From assembly GCF_000214355.1 (NCBI RefSeq), contig NC_015577.1:1163121-1227120 (forward strand): 64,000 nt of DNA. The letters are read 5' to 3'. Each line of letters begins with the position of its first letter. Within the stretch, counting starts at the first letter, position 1. Under the pieces are notes generated by a model. The model was not told the DNA's origin, ran no database searches, and saw only the letters and a list, made by a program, of their open reading frames with translations. Source of the DNA: Leadbettera azotonutricia ZAS-9 (GTDB taxonomy: Bacteria; Spirochaetota; Spirochaetia; Treponematales; Breznakiellaceae). The position numbers were made by a program, and so were the translations under genes. This document shows, in pieces, positions 19,901-27,390 of this stretch.

Positions 19901-22900
19901 GTGAATGATTCAGTCTTAATTTTAGAGAATGGAAGGAATAGTTGGAAAGACAATAATTTAAAATTATATGAAAAATATAATCAATGGTTAAAGGATTTTA
20001 AAGGCGAGTACCATAAAGTCGATGAGGCATGGGATTTTGCTTATTTGGAAAGTCTAAAGGATAAAGAGCTTTGGATTAATCAATCTTATGAAGCTGCTGA
20101 CAAGGCTTCGTCAGATGCCCTATTATTGCTAATAGGTTCGGATGCTGAATCAAAAGCAAGGGCTATGTATACCAGGGATCCAGTTTACTATTCGGATTAT
20201 AATTATGGAAATCTGGAGAGCATTATGGAACAATTTCTTTTCAATACAGGAATTGTGGATCTAAAGGGTATAATAAATTCCGCAACTGGTAAGACAGAAA
20301 TTCTTCATTATTATCAGAAAAACGGGTTATATGGGGGAGATATATGGAGCCAAAGCATGATTGATGCTGAAGCATATATTTTGGCAAAAAATGTCCGGGA
20401 AGAAATTCTGTCCAGAGAAACAATAAAAATGGCCTTTAATGTCCAGGATATGGCAAAAATTGCTATCAGTGAGCTTGAAGAAGCAATTAAGAATTCCAAC
20501 AGAAATTTTCAAGATCAAATTGACGATATTTTCATATTGGATGGTCATTGGCAAAAGTTTGGGCATTTTTATGGAAAAGAAGTTATAGTACACTCAACCT
20601 TAATAACACGAATGATAACTGAAAATGCTTTTGTGGAAGGGTATACAAATTTAATTATAAATCCCGTGCATTTACAAACTGACATAAGTGAAAATAAATT
20701 GAGGGGACTGGATACATTTGCCATTCAAATTATTATTGATTCTATGTATTCAGAAATTAATGCGCTTTATAATGAATATTTTTTTGATGCCAAAGGAATG
20801 GATAATCCCCGCTTTACCAGTTTTGGCAAATTTGGACTTCATATAGGATATATACCGGAGCAAAAAAAATCTGATGTCAAGCTGGATGAAGGTAAATCCG
20901 GTGTTTTTGAAGATTACGGTTATGGAGAATTTGGCAGGCTGATGTCCGAATATATTTTTTGGAGTTATAAAGAAGAAGTCGGAATAAATTCAATGGCTCT
21001 TGCCAACTATGATAAACCCATGTGGGATTCGAGAGGCAGCGTATTTCAGGCCCCTTCATTAAGAACTGCTGCTGATGTAGGTTTGCAAGTTATAACGAGC
21101 GTAGGGGCTTTGGCAACGGCAGTGCCTTCAGGGGGAAGCAGTATATTGGGAGCTATAGCTCTCAATTCATTAATTAACACATCCGATGAAATTTTATTTA
21201 ATCTCATGGATGTGGCGGGCGGCATGAAATTCAAAGACAGTTTAAGCAATATAGGAAAAGCTTATACGATGAACTTTGCCGCAGCTGCCTTGGGATCAGT
21301 TTTTGGCGGTGTCAAAGGTGTGGAAACAGGGTTTTTCAAAAATGGCTTAACCGGAAACTTTGTTGATTTGGTAACACCGAATATAGGCAAAACAGCAGTA
21401 AAGATAGCTTCAACAGGGCTTCAAAACCTGACTATCGGAACTGCTAATAGCCTTTTAGGAGCGATTTCCTATGAGGGTAATGGCAACTGGAATTTTGATG
21501 ATAATTATATGGTTCAAAGCTTGAAAAATTCGGGGAAAAGCGCTATTGTAACTGTATCGGGAATGGCAATAAGCGATGTGCTTAATATTGGCATAGAAGG
21601 TTTTGTGAAAGAATTGTCGGATAATGGCAGAAAACTAAATGCCACTCTTGGAGGACTTGCTGGTCAGGGGATTAACTATGCCTTGGGAAACGATTTTACT
21701 ATTAATTTATTGAATTTGGACATGTTTAGCAAATCGGATAATATTAATGCCGGCCTTTTGGAGATGCATTTTGGGCAGGATGGAACATATATGCAGATTG
21801 GAATGGGCGGGGTTGATCTGGGAGCTAAATCTTTTGTTAGCTCAGTCAAGGGGCTTGAAGCCTGGAAAGTAAATGGTCAGTTATTATTTTCGTCCAATGC
21901 GCAAGTTAAAAAATATGCCAGTCAAATGAGGACTTTATATTCTGATGCGGAGCAAACCAGGCAGGAATATGATAATTTCTTGATAGGAAAAACGAAAATT
22001 GTTGAAGACAATCGGGATTATACTCAAAGCATATATAATGAAACTACGGGAATTAAAACAATTTATCTTGGGACTGATGCACAAAACGATGGCAGCCGTT
22101 TTGGATTGAATGTAATTCTTGCACATGAAGCGTACCGGGATGGGATTATTGGTAATAAAGCGCAGCAGAAATTTGAAACCCAAAATGCTGTTATTGGGCA
22201 TATGGAAACGGCTTCGGCGATACTAAATACTTATGGTTATGGGTTAGGGCTTAATGCGACTTTGGAGGGTTTTATTTATGATTACCTTTTGAAAACCGAT
22301 AATATAGGCGGGATTGCCAATTATGCAGGGATGTATGATAGTTCCGCAGATTATTGGAAATTATTAAATAATGGCAATCTTATGTATGATGGATTTGCAA
22401 CCTTAAGAGATGAGGAAGGAAACATAATCAGAAGCGCCAAAAGCATGGGTGTATCCGATACTGCTATAGAAAGTGCACTGCTTAAAATTTTGGGATTTGA
22501 TTCGCCGACAAAAGAAATGACAAATGCAGTTAGACAGTTAATGGTTTATTCAGGTTTAGTTCATTCCAATAGCGAAAATTCCGATGAATGGTATTGGCAG
22601 GGTGATCGTGAAGTGAGGTTTGGGGATAATTTGGATAATTATTATACCGCATACACCAATATAAATGAATTGAATGAAGGAGCAATAGTATATTTATCAT
22701 CAATTTATAGTTTGTATAATAATTTGCAGGTTGATAAAAAAGTAATTAGCAGCTTTATTAGTAAAACATATGGGTCCTCTGTCAGTTTTATAAATCATGC
22801 AGAAATCGGCGATAATTTGAAAATAGCAAGAGAAATGCTATCTGAAATATATGATTATAAACAACTGCAAATGATAGGATATAACAAAGGTTTATTTGCA

Positions 22901-23452
22901 CAGAGCTTATTAGATGGTATTAATTTAGATTCAATGGTTGACGGAATTGCCAATAGATCCCAAGGATTTGAGGCCACCTTAGGTCCGCAAAAGTTAAAAA
23001 GCAGCTCAATTCCCAATGCTGATACACTAGAGGAAGACCACACCGGAATTGATTATGGCCCAGGCGGAAAAAATGTTTATGTTCCCGGTGGATATTGGAA
23101 ATTAATTGATACTTTTAAAGATAAGGCGTATTTTCAATTATATGGCAGTGATCTAAAAATGAAAATCCAACACTTAAATCCTGATGAAGTAAAAAAATTA
23201 GTCCTAGGTTCATTTTTTGGAATTAATAATAATAACATAATATCATATCCGACAGAATCATATGGCAGTGGTACTAATGCTCATATTCATATTGATATGA
23301 CAATGTCCTTGCCATATAATGGTTATTATACAAGGCAGTTTGTAGATCCCGATACGTTAAAGATTGGCAATAAGTTTGATTATAAGTTAATCTACAAAAA
23401 CTATAAAGGGGATATAATCCCTGATGCTCCCACACAATATTATAGGTATTAA
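16967..23452 (+). CDS. giant secreted protein, C-terminal part with M23/LytM-like end
   Basis: The frame is open from 16880. The TTG at 16967 has no Shine-Dalgarno and is not a convincing start, so this reads as a continuation of the preceding gene (about 2190 codons). A long coiled-coil region runs to about 20.15 kb. A glycine/alanine-rich hydrophobic region follows (about 21.05-21.6 kb), like the pre-toxin part of polymorphic exoproteins. Next is an AHEAYRDG motif (His codon at 22124). The end has HTGIDYG (23039), QHL (about 23168) and HIHID (23282), the ligand pattern HxxxD...HxH of M23/LytM endopeptidases. The DNA is strongly AT-rich compared with its neighbours. The exact activity is unproven. 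Confidence 0.75.
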   Translation: MLKGNPDFNSIIDIESIEELSENYESVCSDIIKSKIKLEYDALNYYINGNDANITENAVWLSQFCSVDKETAIVYRNTLSQIMEIIYNNKDKPIYDVLYILNNYDNENILKYFEAGSYFRIDFGYSYTDAFISGLLIEKEKIEHYLQVYQTALPFSTWYIKNKLAKEYINLIEFYNFYNIKINDDIIPDNFELFEFFDNSKNKIELISNYSEALDKTFDILPEWIYLQKESWMDSFLQLLTIPPEELQNNLKEVQRTADILNTSFKIYKNSLVNNEVIEDYNGIISNYNTTDNKLRDNLVKENFLLEEIKGIRKNMEILDSGESVINKRIEDITKEIGFEKDKYEDLYNEYKLAAQNIIEAGNNYDEKYKNSIKYYDILELKRQDYEKQEAIKRWAETAYLDIDSAIDELNGVKNKYERSEIILEALQDIYNNKESKYINKEYESLYIQYKEIFSKLFISLRVMEVLNIEIEKEKIQNSEIYSEYLKLLNRLNGDLHYVYPDNFEKEKTEWNIYDIIKVAEGKLKFAFTENFTLDGNNMNNAKDLLEYITMSKIDSYGVNNTTQLEVALRDLNNRLSVYFSDNNKYEQWGLARDYLIRSIIESNGNIPLFDNWYNKADIFDAKSQIGRLGVYPVLPGMAIPISSYAFRYLVITEIDTQVKAYNNLGAKEKEDLEFFTLLTLLNGGYKKSGFFERISEAVEYREVYMDISIMHRILSFINSRPSIRKFKAEDREIVNTLNKLSPVLTELESRINECKTYLKDNLKDFDLVLNKYNKSSNRLKIFMGNIEKQEFTWTDIENALLLTGKVNEKDILNLQKYWNEFTAICDSDFNTIPEILANVIAYYKESKENYKNNLEELFYENLSNVHSIETEYKKEYDLYINGDTDLNQLLNLAKNMYDENSLEIKTHLENMIIPIINQMGVYIDEFGLSRGEYNQLSSEYITLLERAYKERFNAELMTREVQWGQQRLDILEKYNSWVNDSVLILENGRNSWKDNNLKLYEKYNQWLKDFKGEYHKVDEAWDFAYLESLKDKELWINQSYEAADKASSDALLLLIGSDAESKARAMYTRDPVYYSDYNYGNLESIMEQFLFNTGIVDLKGIINSATGKTEILHYYQKNGLYGGDIWSQSMIDAEAYILAKNVREEILSRETIKMAFNVQDMAKIAISELEEAIKNSNRNFQDQIDDIFILDGHWQKFGHFYGKEVIVHSTLITRMITENAFVEGYTNLIINPVHLQTDISENKLRGLDTFAIQIIIDSMYSEINALYNEYFFDAKGMDNPRFTSFGKFGLHIGYIPEQKKSDVKLDEGKSGVFEDYGYGEFGRLMSEYIFWSYKEEVGINSMALANYDKPMWDSRGSVFQAPSLRTAADVGLQVITSVGALATAVPSGGSSILGAIALNSLINTSDEILFNLMDVAGGMKFKDSLSNIGKAYTMNFAAAALGSVFGGVKGVETGFFKNGLTGNFVDLVTPNIGKTAVKIASTGLQNLTIGTANSLLGAISYEGNGNWNFDDNYMVQSLKNSGKSAIVTVSGMAISDVLNIGIEGFVKELSDNGRKLNATLGGLAGQGINYALGNDFTINLLNLDMFSKSDNINAGLLEMHFGQDGTYMQIGMGGVDLGAKSFVSSVKGLEAWKVNGQLLFSSNAQVKKYASQMRTLYSDAEQTRQEYDNFLIGKTKIVEDNRDYTQSIYNETTGIKTIYLGTDAQNDGSRFGLNVILAHEAYRDGIIGNKAQQKFETQNAVIGHMETASAILNTYGYGLGLNATLEGFIYDYLLKTDNIGGIANYAGMYDSSADYWKLLNNGNLMYDGFATLRDEEGNIIRSAKSMGVSDTAIESALLKILGFDSPTKEMTNAVRQLMVYSGLVHSNSENSDEWYWQGDREVRFGDNLDNYYTAYTNINELNEGAIVYLSSIYSLYNNLQVDKKVISSFISKTYGSSVSFINHAEIGDNLKIAREMLSEIYDYKQLQMIGYNKGLFAQSLLDGINLDSMVDGIANRSQGFEATLGPQKLKSSSIPNADTLEEDHTGIDYGPGGKNVYVPGGYWKLIDTFKDKAYFQLYGSDLKMKIQHLNPDEVKKLVLGSFFGINNNNIISYPTESYGSGTNAHIHIDMTMSLPYNGYYTRQFVDPDTLKIGNKFDYKLIYKNYKGDIIPDAPTQYYRY

Positions 23453-23462
23453 GGAAATCGCC

Positions 23463-23927
23463 ATGATTATATTATCATTTATAATGAATTTAATGATTAC
23501 TTTTTCCTGCTTAACAAATGAGGACAATAAAGGTTATGTTGGTAATTTATATAAAATGATTGAGATATTCATAAAAAAACCAATAATTAGTTTGCCAACT
23601 AAATATTTAGAAAATTATTCTTTAGATGACCTAATAGGAAAATGGTATCTTTTAAAAGAAGAAAGTGATGAAGATGACAATATACATAAAAGCTATTCAT
23701 ATTATTGTATTTATAAAAGTGATAATGTTTATAAATTTGAAGAAAAGTACTATAGCAGTATTTATCATGGAGTTTTATTTATCGATTCTAATGGACTATA
23801 TACTTTCAAATATGAAAATAATCACTATAGTTATATAATAGGTCCTCCAAGATTTACTATAGACGGAAAATTAGCAATTTTAATTGGTGAAGATATTCCA
23901 ACAGGTTTCTATCAAAAAGTGGAATAA
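23463..23927 (+). CDS. small lipoprotein downstream of the giant protein (candidate immunity protein)
   Basis: The ATG at 23463, with AAGGAA upstream, is preferred over an in-frame upstream codon. It gives 154 residues with a short signal and lipobox-like ITFSC-L. The mature part contains LIGKWYLL and several beta strands ending 'GFYQKVE', suggesting a small lipocalin-like or beta-sandwich fold. It starts ten bases after the giant gene and shares its AT-rich codon use, so the two probably arrived together. A lipoprotein right behind a putative peptidoglycan-cleaving C-terminus fits an immunity role; this is inference. Confidence 0.6.
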   Translation: MIILSFIMNLMITFSCLTNEDNKGYVGNLYKMIEIFIKKPIISLPTKYLENYSLDDLIGKWYLLKEESDEDDNIHKSYSYYCIYKSDNVYKFEEKYYSSIYHGVLFIDSNGLYTFKYENNHYSYIIGPPRFTIDGKLAILIGEDIPTGFYQKVE

Positions 23928-23930
23928 TTA

Positions 23931-23966
23931 ATATATCCCGAATGCTTCTATGCGTTCGGGATATAT
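23931..23966. terminator. bidirectional terminator hairpin
   Basis: ATATATCCCGAATGC pairs with GCGTTCGGGATATAT (23952-23966): a 15-bp stem with one G-U-type mismatch and a six-base loop. It lies exactly between the convergent ends of the lipoprotein gene (23927) and mtnP (23970). The AT-rich stem base can act as the U-tract in either direction. Confidence 0.85.
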
Positions 23967-23969
23967 AGT

Positions 23970-24716
23970 TTAAATCTTTGGAATGACTTCCCTAAGTAAA
24001 TTAGTCACCCTCGCCGCATTTTCCGCAAATACTTTGGAAATAGCTTCCCAGGTGACAGGCTCCTCGTCGATGCGCCAGGAATCGTAGTCTGTGCTCATAG
24101 CAATTGCAGCATAAGGGATGCCAATTTCATTTGCAAGAACGGTTTCAGTTGAGATAGACATGTTTATAATATCCGCACCCCAGGCACGGAACATTTGGGA
24201 TTCTGCACGGGTGGAGAATCGGGGGCCTTCAATGGTAACAACTGTGCCTTTATTGTGGAATGCATATTTTTGACTGACGCATCCTTCAACAAGAAGCTTG
24301 CGAAGCCTGATATCATAAGGATCGGCCATAGGGCAATGGATCACTTTTTGAGGCTCGAAGGATTCATAAAAGGACATTTTGCGTTGTTTGGTAAAATCGA
24401 TAAATTGATCAATGACAATTAAGTCCCCTCGGTGGATTTCTTCCCTAAGGGAGCCTACAGCTGTGGTGGCCAAAATGTGGGTACACCCTGCAGACTTGAG
24501 GGCGGCTATATTGGCCCGGAAATTAACCTGGGTTGGAGGTATGGTATGTTCCCGGCCATGGCGGGCAAGGAGAATAACTTCAATGTCGCCTATACTGCCC
24601 CTTTTAAGAGGCGAGGATGGATCGCCATAAGGGGTGGGGAAAATTTCATCCCTTGAGTTTGAGAATATATCCGGGTTATCGAGGCCGCTGCCTCCTATGA
24701 TTCCTATTACCGCCAT
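23970..24716 (-). CDS. mtnP: S-methyl-5'-thioadenosine phosphorylase
   Basis: A 248-residue member of the MTAP/purine-nucleoside-phosphorylase family. It cleaves methylthioadenosine with phosphate to adenine and methylthioribose-1-phosphate in the cytoplasm. Visible features are IGIIGGSG at the N-terminus (phosphate site), LLARHGREHTIPPTQVNFRAN, ILATTAVGSL, the 'TIEGPRFSTRAES' region and a substrate-site AMSTDYD. AGGAGG precedes the ATG. The usual 'NMT' motif reads NMSISTE, a modest variation. It is the last gene of an mtnA-aldolase-mtnP unit and ends at a terminator. Confidence 0.88.
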   Translation of the reverse strand: MAVIGIIGGSGLDNPDIFSNSRDEIFPTPYGDPSSPLKRGSIGDIEVILLARHGREHTIPPTQVNFRANIAALKSAGCTHILATTAVGSLREEIHRGDLIVIDQFIDFTKQRKMSFYESFEPQKVIHCPMADPYDIRLRKLLVEGCVSQKYAFHNKGTVVTIEGPRFSTRAESQMFRAWGADIINMSISTETVLANEIGIPYAAIAMSTDYDSWRIDEEPVTWEAISKVFAENAARVTNLLREVIPKI

Positions 24717-24728
24717 ACTGATTCCTCC

Positions 24729-25331
24729 TTAATGATATTTATTATAGAACGCCTGAATTAAATCGAATGCTTTTTCAGGGCTGCTGCTATAGGCAATGAC
24801 CCCTTCGTCATGGCCTGCAAGAGCTATAATTCCTTCTGGCTTCCTCAAATCATTGATAGTCTGGGCAATTGCCATAGCGATTTCCGGCGAACCGTATTCT
24901 GCACTGGCCGGAGTTGCCGGGAATTTGTCTTTAAGCATGCCATCGAATATTTTTCTGTCATGAATATGGATTACGCTTTTGGCTTCCTGGCAGGATTCAT
25001 AGATAGCGCCATGGGTCATGGATTCAGACGAAGCTTGTATCGGGCCTGTGGAGGCAATGCTGTTGGCTGCAATATCAACTGAGGTTACAAGGCAATATTT
25101 ATCGGCAGTAAGAACCTTATCGGCACCGGTGGAAGTCCCGCTGATGAAAAATTGATTGCCTTCTGTGCGTATGCTTACATTGCCGAAGCCTATGCCGTCA
25201 AGGCGGGCGCCCACTAAATTAAGATCGTGGAGTTTTGTACGCACGTTATTGAGGTTTTTCCAGAGAGGCGGTTCCATTGCAGACCCTGGGGTATGGATAG
25301 CCGAATATTTGACATATCCTTCATTGTTCAT
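24729..25331 (-). CDS. class II aldolase (methylthioribulose-1-phosphate aldolase, Ald2-like)
   Basis: A 200-residue member of the class II aldolase/adducin family. The metal ligands are visible: a Glu in ASSESMTHGAIYE, the His pair of VIHIHD, and a third His in LAGHDEG. Located between mtnA and mtnP, it most likely cleaves methylthioribulose-1-phosphate to DHAP and (methylthio)acetaldehyde, as in the DHAP shunt. The alternative is MtnB dehydratase of the methionine-salvage route, but no mtnC/mtnD/mtnW-type genes are nearby. GGAGG precedes the ATG, which overlaps the mtnA stop by 11 bases. Confidence 0.8.
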   Translation of the reverse strand: MNNEGYVKYSAIHTPGSAMEPPLWKNLNNVRTKLHDLNLVGARLDGIGFGNVSIRTEGNQFFISGTSTGADKVLTADKYCLVTSVDIAANSIASTGPIQASSESMTHGAIYESCQEAKSVIHIHDRKIFDGMLKDKFPATPASAEYGSPEIAMAIAQTINDLRKPEGIIALAGHDEGVIAYSSSPEKAFDLIQAFYNKYH

Positions 25332-26439
25332 TTATTTCCTCCGGATATAATGATGATATTCCCTGTTCGGAGGCAGGGCATATTCCTCTTTCGGTAATAA
25401 GGCCGGTAATATACCGGTTTGGGGTTACATCAAAGCCCCAGTTGCGCGCGGGGGTTGTGTCGGGACAAATCTGCACGGTTTCAATCAGGCCATTCGCCGT
25501 TTTGCCTGACATAAAGCGGACTTCGGCAGCATCCCTTTCTTCTATGGGGATTTCTTTAATGCCGTCCCGCATTTTAAAATCGAAAGTTGAAGATGGCAGG
25601 GCAATGTAGAAGGGGACATTATTTTCTTTCGCTGCCAGGGCTTTAAGGTACGTGCCGATTTTATTTGCCGAATCACCCTTGCGAGTAACGCGGTCAGCTC
25701 CGGTGATAACCATATCCACAAGGCCGTGCTGCATCATATGACCACCGGCATTATCCGGGACAAGATCGTGGGGGACGCCATGTCCGCAAAGTTCCCATGC
25801 AGTAAGGCTTGCGCCCTGATTGCGGGGACGGGTTTCGTCAACCCAGACATGGACTTTTATTCCTGCGTCAAAAGCAGCGTAAACTGGAGAAAGGGCTGAA
25901 CCATAATCCACAAAGGCAAGCCAGCCTGCATTGCAATGAGTCAGAATATTTACAGCCTCGCCGTTTCTTTTTGAGGAAATAGCTTTAATTGCTTCAAGGC
26001 CATGGAGGCCGATGTTTCTACAGGAGTCGGCATCGCTGTCCGCAATAACCTGGGCTTCAAGCCGGGCATTTTCGCGTTTTTGGAGAAGGTCGGCATTGCT
26101 CCTTAAAAGTTTTGCAAGCATGATATCCACAGCCCGGGCAAGATTGCTTGCGGTGGGACGGGTTTTCTTTAAGACTTCTGCCGATGCCTGAAGTTGTTGA
26201 TCAAAATTCGATTCGTCCGCTTCAAGGGCAGCAAGGTACATGCCGTAGGCAGCAGCCGCCCCGATGAGGCCCGCGCCTCGGATATACATATCTTTTATAG
26301 CGCGGCGTATATCTTCAACAGTTTTGAGATCGAGGATTTCAAATTTAAAAGGCAGAACCTGCTGGTTGATTATTTGTACAATAGATGGATCTGATTCTTT
26401 CAGCCAAATAGTCCTGTAACGTTTTCCGTTAACGTTCAT
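25321..26439 (-). CDS. mtnA: methylthioribose-1-phosphate isomerase
   Basis: A 372-residue protein of the eIF2B-alpha/MtnA family. It isomerises methylthioribose-1-phosphate to methylthioribulose-1-phosphate. The catalytic Cys is in ILTHCNAG and the catalytic Asp in ITGADRV. Other family blocks are RGAGLIGAAAA, VDETRPRNQGA and SANKIGTY. It is the first gene of the shunt unit and lies 30 bases after accA on the same strand. Its Shine-Dalgarno lies inside the 3' arm of a hairpin, suggesting reduced or regulated translation relative to accA. Confidence 0.9.
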   Translation of the reverse strand: MNVNGKRYRTIWLKESDPSIVQIINQQVLPFKFEILDLKTVEDIRRAIKDMYIRGAGLIGAAAAYGMYLAALEADESNFDQQLQASAEVLKKTRPTASNLARAVDIMLAKLLRSNADLLQKRENARLEAQVIADSDADSCRNIGLHGLEAIKAISSKRNGEAVNILTHCNAGWLAFVDYGSALSPVYAAFDAGIKVHVWVDETRPRNQGASLTAWELCGHGVPHDLVPDNAGGHMMQHGLVDMVITGADRVTRKGDSANKIGTYLKALAAKENNVPFYIALPSSTFDFKMRDGIKEIPIEERDAAEVRFMSGKTANGLIETVQICPDTTPARNWGFDVTPNRYITGLITERGICPASEQGISSLYPEEINEQ

Positions 26440-26443
26440 AAAA

Positions 26444-26468
26444 TCTCCAGTCAGTAGTATACTGGAGA
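26444..26468 (-). promoter_or_regulatory. hairpin between accA and mtnA that covers the mtnA ribosome-binding site
   Basis: On the minus strand TCTCCAGT and ACTGGAGA form a perfect 8-bp stem with a nine-base loop, immediately after the accA stop. The 3' arm contains the GGAG that lies five bases before the mtnA ATG, and TTTT follows the stem. It could be a weak terminator after accA, or a structure that masks the mtnA start. Confidence 0.6.
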
Positions 26469-26469
26469 A

Positions 26470-27390
26470 TCAGCCTTCGTTCCAGTGCCCGATTTTGCGT
26501 ATCTTCAGGTTTCTATAGCGCACCAGTACCGAAGGGTTGCGGCCCGAAAGATCCTTGATATCCTTTAAAAGTATTTTCTTGATAGCTGCTGCGGATGCAT
26601 TGGGATCGGTTTGGGCGCCGCCGGGCGGTTCTGTTATGACCCCATTAATTACATTGAAGTCAAGGAGATCGGAGCTTGTGATCCTGAACATGGCTGCTGC
26701 ATCTTTTGCGCGGCCTGCGTCCCTGAGCAGAATGGATGCACAGCCTTCGGGGCTAATCACCGAGTAGATGGCATTTTCGAGCATGTAGATTTTGTCTCCT
26801 ACGCAGAGGCCAAGGGCGCCGCCTGAACCTCCTTCGCCTATGATGACGCAAACCAGGGGAGTTTTAAGCTGGCTGAAATCGCGGAGGTTTCGGGCAATGG
26901 CCTCGCCTATCCCTCGTTCTTCGGCGCCGAGGCCGGGGTAAGCGCCTGCGGTATCAACAAAAGTGATGACGGGACGGTGGAATTTTTCAGCCTCTTTCGC
27001 AAGCCGCAGGGCTTTGCGGTAGCCTTCGGGGTTTGCCATGCCGTGGTTGCGGTGCATATTTTCTTTGAGGCTTCTGCCTTTTTGGTTCGCAATAATCGTA
27101 ACAGGGCGACCGTCGAGGAAAGCGAGGCCTCCGATCATGGCGGGGTCGTCGCCAAAGGCACGGTCGCCGTGGAGTTCGGTGAAGTCCCTGAAAATACGAT
27201 TGATATAATCCATGGAGTAGGGCCGGTCGGGGTGGCGGGCAAGCTCCACTCGTTTCCATGCAGTTTCGGTTTTAGAGCTTGCCTGTATTTTGGTTTCCAA
27301 AAGTTCCAGTTCTTCAGAAAGGTTAAGCCCCGATTCCTTAATGAGCTTTTTAAGCTCCGCTACCTTTTTTTCGATTGCCTGTATTTCCAT
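26470..27390 (-). CDS. accA: acetyl-CoA carboxylase carboxyltransferase subunit alpha
   Basis: A 306-residue crotonase-fold subunit that, with AccD, transfers the carboxyl group from carboxybiotin to acetyl-CoA. Characteristic segments are HPDRPYSMDYI, DRAFGDDPAMIGG, FVDTAGAYPG, GEGGSGGALGL and ISPEGCASIL. The length is typical. Its ATG overlaps the accD stop (TAATG), with AAGGAA upstream. It is the last gene of the fatty-acid block before the intergenic hairpin. Confidence 0.95.
   Translation of the reverse strand: MEIQAIEKKVAELKKLIKESGLNLSEELELLETKIQASSKTETAWKRVELARHPDRPYSMDYINRIFRDFTELHGDRAFGDDPAMIGGLAFLDGRPVTIIANQKGRSLKENMHRNHGMANPEGYRKALRLAKEAEKFHRPVITFVDTAGAYPGLGAEERGIGEAIARNLRDFSQLKTPLVCVIIGEGGSGGALGLCVGDKIYMLENAIYSVISPEGCASILLRDAGRAKDAAAMFRITSSDLLDFNVINGVITEPPGGAQTDPNASAAAIKKILLKDIKDLSGRNPSVLVRYRNLKIRKIGHWNEG

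Noticed and set aside
23039-23299. Treating the giant protein's end as a proven peptidase
   Set aside because: The HxxxD...HxH pattern fits M23/LytM, but the spacing includes an unusual insert and no structure or search was available. It is kept as a hypothesis only.
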